From CAYVLA01 sp964549615 [NCBI: uncultured Thermococci archaeon] (GTDB lineage Archaea > CAYQAE01 > CAYVLA01): a DNA stretch of 64,000 bases. Shown here one piece after another: positions 33,781 to 41,762 of the stretch. Both the position numbers and the translations under genes were made by a program. The stretch covers positions 17,418-81,417 of the forward strand of contig CAZJVP010000090.1 of NCBI GenBank assembly GCA_964549615.1, in the 5' to 3' direction. Every line of letters starts with the position of its first letter. Position 1 is the stretch's first letter. The notes below the pieces were generated by a model. The model searched no databases. It saw only the letters and a program-made list of their open reading frames with translations, and was not told where the DNA came from.

Positions 33781-35907
33781 TCACGCATCTTTCCCAACCT
33801 CGGCAAGGATCGGGTCAAGCGGACGAAGGATGAGCTCCCCATCGCTTGCCTGTTCGGACAGGAGATCGTGGATCGTGACGGCAGGGCCCTCGGGAAGCGT
33901 CCACCTGACCGTCAGATCGCGCCGAAGCAGGTTGACTGCGTTAAGCAGCCATCGGTCGCCCAGACGGACGTCGAGCCACTCGACGCCCCATGCGATCTCA
34001 CCGGATGAATCTGCGGGGAAGATCGCAGGCCGCCCCAAATGTCTAAGCAGAAACGAGCGCAGCTTCCGAGGATCCAGCCCGGCCTTAATCGTCGGAGCCC
34101 TGGCGAGGGCTGAGGCAACGCTTGCTGGAAGCGGCCTGTCATGCTCGTCGAACTCTGGGGCGTCACCTACGACGATCAGCTTGCCTCCCCTCCTGGTGAA
34201 CTCGGCAAGCGTCTTGCCGACCTCGCCCTCGACGTGATGCGCGTTCGTCACGATCAGAACCGGAAGCATCCCCGGTCCCGGAACCGCCCCGGCTGCGACG
34301 AAGCCTATCCTTCTTCCGGTGAAGTTGAGTGCCTCGTAGACCTTCTTCAGCTCGGTGAGATGGGCATCGTCGTAAACGATCGACGCGATCGAGTACACGA
34401 GTCCGACGGCCGGCCGCACCCCTTGAAGGGCGGTTACCTCTTCCGAGAACCGCATGAGGTCCAGAGAAGTCTCGCCAACCGCCCGAACGCATAGGGGCCG
34501 GTGCATTATGCTCCCGGCAAAATCGCTTGCCTCATCGTAGGTCCTCTCCCAGACCCATATGGTCGTCGCGCACTGCCCGTGGATGGCGCCCTGCCAGAGG
34601 GCGGTCCTGACGTGCTTCCAAGGGATCCTTTCCCGTTCCCTATCCTTGATGATGTGGTTCTCGCTGTTGAATACGGGCCTGTTGGCAAAGGAGCGAAGAA
34701 GGTCGTAGAACATGTTCTGCGTGAGCCATTCCTGGGCATACTCATCCCCTTCATGTCTGTACATGCACCAGCAGTCGTTGCCATTGACCTGTAAGAGTTG
34801 GCAGAACAGCCGAGGGTCAACGCCGTTAGCGATCGCCCGACGGTCGAAGATGGTGGGCATGATCTTGGCGTGGACGGCTATCTCGGGCGCAATACCATGC
34901 ACGATCTGGGCCATCCAACGATGCCAGTCTGCGAACCGTTCCTGGTTGAACACACACCACTCATAGTACAGCGGGGTTGGCTGGACGCAACGCCAGTCCG
35001 GGATCGGGAACGCTTCGAAGCTTGGGGCGTCCGTGCGAAGCTTCTCCCTTGCCTCCTTTAGGTTTCCTCCGAAGGCTTTCTGCAGGTGCGCGGCCCAAAG
35101 GGATCTTGTGTACCGATCTTCCGCGCATGTTCGGTAGATGGGCTCGTTCGTAAGGCAGATGCTGTGAAGGGCCGGCTTGTCCTTCACCCTCGAAATGACC
35201 AACCTGATGTGCCGAGCAATCACGTCGCGGGCCTCGGGCGCATCTATGCAGAACTTGATGAATCCCCCTTCGCACCTTGACAGATGTGGGTATTGCCTGA
35301 ACGCCCATTCCGGGAAGTAGTGAGGAGACAAGAGGAGGCATATCGAGACGTTGTGCTCGGCCGCGCGGTCAAAAGTCTCAAGGACCCCCTCAAGCCTTCG
35401 GGTCTCCATTTCCTTCGGCCCGACGACGGTCGAGCTGGGGCCGATCTCGATCTGGATGACGTTGACCCCGTACTCATCGAACTTGGGAAGATCCCTCCTC
35501 ACCTGATCGAAATGTCCGTATCCCGTGAATATGATCGGGGAGATCTCGTTGCTGCCGTCCGGCCACCTACGCATAGCCTGGAAATGCCCGTCCCGAACCG
35601 CGATCTTGGAGGTCCGGAACTTGGGAACCGTTGGAGGAGTTGAGCGCCCGTCAAGAAAGGCGCGGATCTGGGACCTTGCATCGGCCAAGATCCAAAAGAG
35701 CTCTTCGGCTGTTGTCTGGGCCCTAGAGAACTCGCCGTGAGAGAGGTCCTGAAGCCCGTATGGGATGAAGTCCTTCAGGACCCTCAGAGCTAGCTTCTGG
35801 TAGGCAAGGTTGAGGCCATTTTGCTCAAGGTGGGCGAGCTCGCGCTCCAGATCGTTTGTCTCCCTTTGCAGGCGGGCGAACTGTTCGGGTAGATCTCCTG
35901 TCGCCAT
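33781..35907 (-). CDS. GH42-like beta-galactosidase
   Basis: This protein has 708 residues. After a helical N-terminus (about 1-100) the catalytic TIM barrel contains CLTNEP (acid/base Glu) and PVFNSENH (nucleophile Glu), the arrangement of clan GH-A family 42-type enzymes. A trimerisation-like Rossmann domain (VRPAVGLVYS onward, with RRGGKLIVVGDAPEFDEHD) and a C-terminal beta domain follow. There is no signal peptide, so hydrolysis of beta-galactosides or related sugars is expected in the cytosol. It lies 17 bases downstream of the LamG-propeller gene and is probably co-transcribed with it. The helical N-terminal extension is unusual for GH42. Confidence 0.83.
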   Translation of the reverse strand: MATGDLPEQFARLQRETNDLERELAHLEQNGLNLAYQKLALRVLKDFIPYGLQDLSHGEFSRAQTTAEELFWILADARSQIRAFLDGRSTPPTVPKFRTSKIAVRDGHFQAMRRWPDGSNEISPIIFTGYGHFDQVRRDLPKFDEYGVNVIQIEIGPSSTVVGPKEMETRRLEGVLETFDRAAEHNVSICLLLSPHYFPEWAFRQYPHLSRCEGGFIKFCIDAPEARDVIARHIRLVISRVKDKPALHSICLTNEPIYRTCAEDRYTRSLWAAHLQKAFGGNLKEAREKLRTDAPSFEAFPIPDWRCVQPTPLYYEWCVFNQERFADWHRWMAQIVHGIAPEIAVHAKIMPTIFDRRAIANGVDPRLFCQLLQVNGNDCWCMYRHEGDEYAQEWLTQNMFYDLLRSFANRPVFNSENHIIKDRERERIPWKHVRTALWQGAIHGQCATTIWVWERTYDEASDFAGSIMHRPLCVRAVGETSLDLMRFSEEVTALQGVRPAVGLVYSIASIVYDDAHLTELKKVYEALNFTGRRIGFVAAGAVPGPGMLPVLIVTNAHHVEGEVGKTLAEFTRRGGKLIVVGDAPEFDEHDRPLPASVASALARAPTIKAGLDPRKLRSFLLRHLGRPAIFPADSSGEIAWGVEWLDVRLGDRWLLNAVNLLRRDLTVRWTLPEGPAVTIHDLLSEQASDGELILRPLDPILAEVGKDA

Positions 35908-35924
35908 GGTTTTCGGGTCAACCC

Positions 35925-37529
35925 TTAGGGCCTGTTATATTGATTTGGCAAACCGGTAGGGGGATCGCAGTTCTGGGCCCCTTCCTTGTCGCAGAGACCT
36001 CTCGCATATATGCGAACATCCCTCAGAGATCCCTTGAAGTAGTCGTGCTCCCCGAATCCTATCATCAAGGGTCTAGAGTTGGTTACGTTCACCCTCCGGC
36101 TCCCGAGCTTCTCACGGGCGACGGTCCTTCCGTTCACCAGCAGGCAGAGCTCCCGCGACCGTCTTACGGCAACGATGTGCTGCCAACCGGCCTTAAGCTC
36201 CCAGTCGTGCGTCACGCAGCACCCGGCAGTCAGGGAGTGAACATGGCCGGAGGGGAGGGTCCCGCAGAACAATTTCCCTCTGAACACCGCCATCGACCAT
36301 GCCCTCCTGTATTTGACGCCCGGCGTGGCATCCAGCTGGCCCACGTCCACCCAATCGCGCCCGCCGTCGTACCTGTAGACGCGGGCCGAGGGCAGGGTCC
36401 CTGCGTATAGCTTCCCGTTGAAAACAGCCATCCCCATGACCTCCATTTCCTCGCCCAGCCTGCCGCAGTCCTGCCATCCATCCCCGGACATTCTGAACAC
36501 CCTCCCGGAGGGCCAGGTGCCCACGCAAAGGCTTCCGCGGTGTATGGCAAACGAATAGGTCTGAGTGTTCCCAGGAGGAGTCCCGCAATCGGACCAAGAG
36601 GAGCCACCCTCGTAGCGGTAGACGCCGCCTCGCTCGGCGTCCCAACCTGACCCGTATAGGTGTCCGCGGTACACGGTGAGCGCTTCGACCCGACCGCCGG
36701 GGTTCCCGCAGTCCGTCCACTCCCTTGCTGCCTCATACCTGAACAGGCCGGCAGGAGCGTACATGGACGAGGCGTAGAGCCTGCCGGAGAACACGGCGAG
36801 CCCACCGATCGCCTCGCCCCGGCCGACCTTGCCACAGTCGGTCCAACTCCTTCCGCCCTCGTAGCGAAAGACCCTTCCCCCGGGCGTCATATTCTCTGAC
36901 TCAGGCAATGCCGACCCGGATGAGCGGTAGTGGGACGCAGCAGCATACAGCTTCCCATCGTACACGGCCAAAGATGTGATGGCGTTGCTCGGATGAGGGC
37001 TTCCGCAGTCGATCCAGGTCGTCCTGCCGGCGTAGCGATAGACGTGTCCGCGTTGCTCCTCACCGATCTCGAACGTGCCGGCGTACAGCCCGCCCCGGTA
37101 CACGCACAGGGACCAGACTAGGACGGCTTGGCCTGGACGCCCGCAGTCAGCCCACTTCGGTGCTAGACCGGCATCGACTCCGAAGAAGAGGTTCCTGTAG
37201 TTTGGCTGGGACGAGACCACGCCATGGAGGTTCAGAATCGAAATGTTGAATCCCGTCCGCGACTCGGGGTCGTACTTGGTAAGGATGTCCCCCAACGCGT
37301 CATCCAGCTTGGCGTCGGTATGAACCCAAGCGGCGATGGAGAACTCGCCTTCACCCAGGTGCAGGAACGCGTCATCCGGAACCTCGACGTAGGAGTCGAC
37401 GCCGGTGAACCTGGCGCCACTAGGAGCCAATTCGACCCCACGGCAAACCCCGTGGTTATCATTACCTGAGGAATCCTTGCAATCGCCCTGCAGCCTCCAC
37501 CGGCCAACCATATCGTCTTCCAAGTCCAT
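35925..37529 (-). CDS. LamG-like domain interrupted by a seven-repeat propeller
   Basis: This protein has 534 residues with no obvious signal peptide. Residues 1-115 start a LamG/concanavalin-like jelly roll (MVGRWRLQGDCKDSSGNDNHG, EFSIAAWVHTDA) and residues about 430-520 finish it (WQHIVAVRRSRELCLLVNG, FKGSLRDVRIYARGL). Between them lie seven repeats ending in W-x-D-C-G or a variant (KWADCG, TWIDCG, SWTDCG, EWTDCG, SWSDCG, GWQDCG, DWVDVG), each followed by AVFxGKLYA and RVYRYxGG strands, so a seven-bladed beta-propeller is predicted. The nested layout suggests a carbohydrate-binding or recognition protein. It is co-directional with the GH42-like enzyme. I know of no characterised protein with this layout. 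Confidence 0.75.
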   Translation of the reverse strand: MDLEDDMVGRWRLQGDCKDSSGNDNHGVCRGVELAPSGARFTGVDSYVEVPDDAFLHLGEGEFSIAAWVHTDAKLDDALGDILTKYDPESRTGFNISILNLHGVVSSQPNYRNLFFGVDAGLAPKWADCGRPGQAVLVWSLCVYRGGLYAGTFEIGEEQRGHVYRYAGRTTWIDCGSPHPSNAITSLAVYDGKLYAAASHYRSSGSALPESENMTPGGRVFRYEGGRSWTDCGKVGRGEAIGGLAVFSGRLYASSMYAPAGLFRYEAAREWTDCGNPGGRVEALTVYRGHLYGSGWDAERGGVYRYEGGSSWSDCGTPPGNTQTYSFAIHRGSLCVGTWPSGRVFRMSGDGWQDCGRLGEEMEVMGMAVFNGKLYAGTLPSARVYRYDGGRDWVDVGQLDATPGVKYRRAWSMAVFRGKLFCGTLPSGHVHSLTAGCCVTHDWELKAGWQHIVAVRRSRELCLLVNGRTVAREKLGSRRVNVTNSRPLMIGFGEHDYFKGSLRDVRIYARGLCDKEGAQNCDPPTGLPNQYNRP

Positions 37530-37663
37530 CGCAGCTCACCCGGTATTGCCCCCGGCTTCTTCCATCGAGGAACTCTGCGCGAACGATGAACACAGCCTTT
37601 CGGGATGGCCATGCCGACGCGGCCAACCCTGATCCCCACCTCGGACGAAACGCGGGATCATGC

Positions 37664-38083
37664 CTAGAACACTTGAACGTTGACCAAGGTCGGCAACTTG
37701 CGCTTGAGCCTCTGGACTTCATAACCATAAAGGTAGCTGCGCGGTTCTATCTCCAAGATGCCGAAGATGATCTTGGACTGCTTCCTTTCCATTTCGCCTC
37801 CCGCGTCCACCCCGATCAGTTGGTAGAAATCCGATCCTAGTTGCTGGGCTGGCGCTAGGTAGATGGGAAGCGAGAGGCCTTGAAGTTCATCCTTGCCCAG
37901 GAGTGCCACCACCTTGTCGAGATCCCTTCGATCGACCGCGAACTCGGTTCCGTCCCTGGATGTGAAATGAGGCTTTGGCTCGCCGAGGAGAACCAAGATC
38001 GGCTTGGCCAACGGCATCGAAAGCCTTGAGCGACGCCTCTCAAACTCGATGGCCTTCTGGAGCTTCTCGAATCCTTCGCCCAC
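37664..38083 (-). CDS. DUF61-family archaeal protein
   Basis: This protein has 139 residues from GTG 38083, chosen because TATA-like AAGTTATCTTT (about 38106-38116) lies 25 bases upstream; the open frame continues upstream, but that part is not protein-like. It starts GEGFEKLQKAIEFERRR and contains EPKPHFTSRDGTEFAVDRRDLDKV and LPIYLAP, ending YGYEVQRLKRKLPT, the pattern of PF01886 (DUF61), found in euryarchaea. No function is known for the family. It diverges from the radical SAM activase gene. Confidence 0.72.
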   Translation of the reverse strand: MGEGFEKLQKAIEFERRRSRLSMPLAKPILVLLGEPKPHFTSRDGTEFAVDRRDLDKVVALLGKDELQGLSLPIYLAPAQQLGSDFYQLIGVDAGGEMERKQSKIIFGILEIEPRSYLYGYEVQRLKRKLPTLVNVQVF

Positions 38084-38343
38084 ATCGATCGCTCGTCTCC
38101 GGCAAAGATAACTTTCGCTCAAGCGCGGCCAAGCTCGGCGACATCCATTCCGGCATCTGACCCGGCTTCCTTCCGCCTCATAACCAAGGTGGCGCAGTGA
38201 CGGACGCGGCAAGGGCGGGCAGACATCGCAGGCCTTCCCAGGGACACGAGGCGCGAGGTCGATGGCGGCAGCGTGCCCGCCACGATGTGGCCGATTGGAG
38301 CACATTATTCTTTAACGCATCCGCTCTGCTGTAGCTGAGGCCA

Positions 38344-39078
38344 ATGCGCGGAAGACTGAGACTTGGGGACTACCTCGCGCCTACAACGGTTGACTGGCCG
38401 GGAAAATGCGCGATGATAGTGTGGTTTGCCGGCTGCAACTTCAGGTGCCCCTACTGCCAGAATGCGAGCATCGTCCCCCCGGGGTCGGGTAGGGATTGTC
38501 CAATTGACGAGCTTAAGTCCGCGATAGACGAAAACGTGATCTGGATCGACGGCGTGGTCTTCTCAGGCGGCGAGCCTACGCTGCAGGAACGGGCCCTCAT
38601 GGAGCTCTCAGCCCACGTGAAGGAGAAAAAAAGGGGCGTTTTGGTGGACACCAATGGGTCAAGGCCTACAGTGTTGGAGACGATGCTGAACGAGGGCTTG
38701 GTAGACCACGTGAGCCTGGATCTGAAGGCGTCCCCGGAGAGGTACCCGCAGGTGACGGGCGCAGTCGAGGGTGCGGCTGCGAGGGTCCTGGAATCGCTCG
38801 AGCTGTCGCTCGAATCGAAGGCCGTCACCGAGGTCCGGACGACGGTGGTTCCCGGGCTGGTGGGCGCGAAGGACATAGAGTCGATCGCAAAGCTGGCGAA
38901 GGAGTGCGACGTGTACTACCTCCAACAGTTCCGTCCCGAGGGCGACCTACTCGACAAGTCCCTCGTGTCGGTGAGACCTCCCACGCACAGGGAGCTGGTC
39001 CGGCTCGGAGCGATCGCCAAGAGGTACGTCGCCAAGGTGGGCGTCAAGACCAGGGAGTTCGGGGTGCAGTACATCTAG
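38344..39078 (+). CDS. Radical SAM activase, NrdG/pyruvate-formate-lyase-activase type
   Basis: This protein has 244 residues. WFAGCNFRCPYCQN carries the C-x3-C-x2-C cluster motif, preceded by the activase-type TTVDWPGKCAMIVW; GVVFSGGEPTLQ and DTNGSRP are the SAM-binding blocks. Archaeal proteins of this type are annotated as anaerobic ribonucleotide-reductase activases, but no nrdD or glycyl-radical enzyme is adjacent, so the partner is unproved. A TATA-like ATTCTTTAAC lies near 38307-38316. It diverges from DUF61. Confidence 0.85.
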   Translation: MRGRLRLGDYLAPTTVDWPGKCAMIVWFAGCNFRCPYCQNASIVPPGSGRDCPIDELKSAIDENVIWIDGVVFSGGEPTLQERALMELSAHVKEKKRGVLVDTNGSRPTVLETMLNEGLVDHVSLDLKASPERYPQVTGAVEGAAARVLESLELSLESKAVTEVRTTVVPGLVGAKDIESIAKLAKECDVYYLQQFRPEGDLLDKSLVSVRPPTHRELVRLGAIAKRYVAKVGVKTREFGVQYI

Positions 39079-39142
39079 GCTTCCAAGGGCCACAGCAGGC
39101 CCATGCCAAACGCTTTTCTGTAACCAGCGATTTCCCTTACCC

Positions 39143-40189
39143 ATGCCGAGGCTGAGAACAAATGAGGTCGTATTCCCGATCAGCGAGTCGAATCCCAGGA
39201 ATGGGGAGGGGGACATCGCAGAGCTCAAGGACGGGCGGCTCCTCCTGGCGTACACGGAGTTCTACGGGGGCAGCGCGGACGGTTCGGCGGCAAGGATTTC
39301 GGGCAGGATCTCGGAGGACGGGGGATTCACCTGGGGCCCACCCTTCGTGCTTCAGCCCAACGTCGGAAGGCTGAACGTCATGTCCGTCAGCTTGGAGCGT
39401 CTGAGCTCGGGCGACCTCGGCTTCCTCTACCTTGTGAAAAATGGTCCTGACGACTGCAAGGCCTACCTCCGGAAGTCAAGCGACGACGGCGCCAACTGGT
39501 CCGAGCCCGTCTGTGCCACCCCTGAGAGGGGATACCACGTGGTGAACAACGACAGGCTGGTGGAGCTGTCGGGGGGCCGGCTCATCGTCCCGGCGTGCAG
39601 CTTCCCCGAGGGAATCCAAGTGTGGCGGAACTGGGCCACGGTTTTCTACTCGGACGATGGCGGCCACAGTTGGCAGAGATCGGTCTCGGAGCTGGCCGTT
39701 GAGGGATCCAAGTCGGGCATGCAGGAACCCGGGGTGGTCGAGCTGAAGGACGGGAGCCTGCTCATGTTCATGAGGTGCGACCTCGGGTACATCTACCAGT
39801 CCAGATCCTTCGACGGCGGGCTGACGTGGTCTGAGCCCCGTCCCACCCAACTCCGCGCGCCGGTCTCCCCGAGTACCCTGAAGAGGATTCCATCGACAGG
39901 CGACCTTCTAGTGATCTGGAACAACCGGGAGAACGCCCCAGAATCGGAGCCATTCTCCCGCAGGACGCCCTTGACCTCGGCCATCTCCCAGGACGAGGGC
40001 GCGAGCTGGGGTCATTTCCGGGATGTTGAATCGGACCGAACCAGAACCTACTGCTACACGAGCGTCACCTTCGTTGGTGAGAGGGCCCTCCTATCGTACT
40101 ACATCTCTGAAAGGCTGCCGCAGGGCGAGAGGGTCCTAGCATCGCTCAAGGTGAAGATCTTGGATCAGAGCTGGTTTTACGGCAGCTGA
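39143..40189 (+). CDS. BNR/Asp-box sialidase-like protein 1
   Basis: This protein has 348 residues without a signal peptide. It has five Asp boxes of the S-x-D-x-G-x-x-W type: SEDGGFTW, SSDDGANW, SDDGGHSW, SFDGGLTW and SQDEGASW, marking a six-bladed sialidase propeller. A catalytic-looking FMRCDLGYIYQSRSFDGG and an N-terminal FPISESNPRNGEGDIAELKDGRLLL fit exo-sialidase-like families. Release of acidic sugars from oligosaccharides is likely but unproved; some such proteins only bind glycans. It converges with the second BNR protein at 40240. Confidence 0.8.
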   Translation: MPRLRTNEVVFPISESNPRNGEGDIAELKDGRLLLAYTEFYGGSADGSAARISGRISEDGGFTWGPPFVLQPNVGRLNVMSVSLERLSSGDLGFLYLVKNGPDDCKAYLRKSSDDGANWSEPVCATPERGYHVVNNDRLVELSGGRLIVPACSFPEGIQVWRNWATVFYSDDGGHSWQRSVSELAVEGSKSGMQEPGVVELKDGSLLMFMRCDLGYIYQSRSFDGGLTWSEPRPTQLRAPVSPSTLKRIPSTGDLLVIWNNRENAPESEPFSRRTPLTSAISQDEGASWGHFRDVESDRTRTYCYTSVTFVGERALLSYYISERLPQGERVLASLKVKILDQSWFYGS

Positions 40190-40239
40190 GGCCATGCCCG
40201 CCTTGGCGCAGTTGGCACTGCATGATCGGACATGCACGG

Positions 40240-41379
40240 TCAGAGTAATCTCTCGTAGTCCCGGAGACGATGGAAGGTAATGTAGTTCGCATCGTGGAAG
40301 TTGTGCGCAACCTCGAAGGCTGTTCTGACGAGGATGAGGATGTCGCTTCCGTCGAAGACCCAGTCGGGGTACTGGAAGCCGATCTTGCACCCTTTGCCTA
40401 CCCTCCTTTCGTCTTCCTGGACATACAGCAACACGGCTCGGCGTTTCCAAGAGACCAGATCCTGGGACGAGGAGAGAACAAGCACGTTGCGTTGCCACGG
40501 GTTCCGACGCACGAACACCTCGTTGGAGATCATCAGGTAACTACCGGTCGTCGCGTCAAACCTTATGACGAACTTTGACATACCTCCCGGAAGATCCACG
40601 AACCCCGTCCGCGGGCCGAAGCTGAGAGTCGCCCCGTCCTCGGAGACCTTGGTCACGGCCGCCTTGTTCGCGACGGGGACGGAGTTGACTCTCATCACGT
40701 TCCAGATCTGGTCATCGGGGGCCCGGACCACATTCCCCTCAAGCCACCCGGCCCTGCAGGGGCTAAACTCGGGAGGATCGCCGTCGCGGTCGTACGGAAG
40801 CTTGTTGGTCATCTTCCATGACGAAGCCCGGAGCAGGTCGGACTCGGCATCGGCCGAGATGACGGCGGCGTGGAAGCCGGGCCAACGGCCAAGCACGTTG
40901 TCCTCGAAGGCCCGCCAGATCCGTCCGCGATGCTCGAGCACGGGCACAGGAGCGCAGTGGTAGTTCGGCGCCTTCCGCCCCGGTCCGCCCCGGAACAGGA
41001 GACCCGAGCTTTCATCCACCGAGTCGGTCCAATTCCAACCCCCGTCCTTTGACCGGCGGATCACTATGTCGCCGTCATGGGCGGAACACCCCAAGAGGTA
41101 GTTGCAGCCCCGGTAGGTGAAGAGCGAGGACCAGAACGCTCTCCTTATCTCGACGACGGGATTCCATGTTAGTCCGCCGTCCTCCGAGCGGCAGATCCTC
41201 GAGACGAACTCCCTGCGGAACCGGTCCCTCGGGCTGCAAGGGCCGAAGAAGTCATGTGAGGCGATGATGTCGCCATCCTCTGCCAAGGCTAGGCTGGGGC
41301 TTCCGAGGTAGACCCGTGAATCGGCAGGGCTGTACGCGACGACGTGCTCCAGCGGGTTCTCAAACACGGGTTTGAACAC
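40240..41379 (-). CDS. BNR/Asp-box sialidase-like protein 2
   Basis: This protein has 379 residues. Asp boxes SEDGGLTWNP and SKDGGWNWTDS are clear and others are degenerate. SLALAEDGDIIASHDFFGP and AEDGATLSFGPRTGF follow the strand pattern of a sialidase/neuraminidase propeller. It is cytosolic by sequence, lacking a signal peptide. It is convergent with sialidase-like 1 and not a close copy of it. TATA-like AATCTTTATTC (reverse, about 41440-41452) lies some 70 bases upstream. Substrate is unknown. Confidence 0.75.
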   Translation of the reverse strand: MFKPVFENPLEHVVAYSPADSRVYLGSPSLALAEDGDIIASHDFFGPCSPRDRFRREFVSRICRSEDGGLTWNPVVEIRRAFWSSLFTYRGCNYLLGCSAHDGDIVIRRSKDGGWNWTDSVDESSGLLFRGGPGRKAPNYHCAPVPVLEHRGRIWRAFEDNVLGRWPGFHAAVISADAESDLLRASSWKMTNKLPYDRDGDPPEFSPCRAGWLEGNVVRAPDDQIWNVMRVNSVPVANKAAVTKVSEDGATLSFGPRTGFVDLPGGMSKFVIRFDATTGSYLMISNEVFVRRNPWQRNVLVLSSSQDLVSWKRRAVLLYVQEDERRVGKGCKIGFQYPDWVFDGSDILILVRTAFEVAHNFHDANYITFHRLRDYERLL

Positions 41380-41762
41380 TCACGGAACCTGCCCTGCATT
41401 CGGTCAACTTATCCTGAGAGGCGCGAGGGCGACTAGGGCGAATAAAGATTTGTTTCTTGCTCCGGGTCGGGTCCGCACGATACTAGGCAAGATATAGTTG
41501 GTCCTGCAGCCCTCAGAGAGTCCCCCTGTCCGAGCTTTGGAGAATAACCTCCTGGACGTCGCTTCCATCTTCATCCACCTGCTCCCTAAATGCGGGTTTC
41601 AGCTTATCCGGCTTATAGGCGGAGCTCTTACTGACAAGCGTTACCGGTCGGAGGTCGGAAGCGTCTCAGGCGCATGCCGGGACATCCGGGTGGAGCTGTT
41701 CGACAGCCGCCGGTTCGAGGGAAGATATGTAAGAGGTGCGCGAGGGGCTCATCAGAGGAAGC
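41380..41762. other. Intergenic stretch
   Basis: About 380 bases between divergent genes. It holds a promoter for the leftward sialidase (about 41440-41452) and an A/T-richer patch at 41480-41500 that may serve the rightward glycosidase. No gene is seen. Confidence 0.4.
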
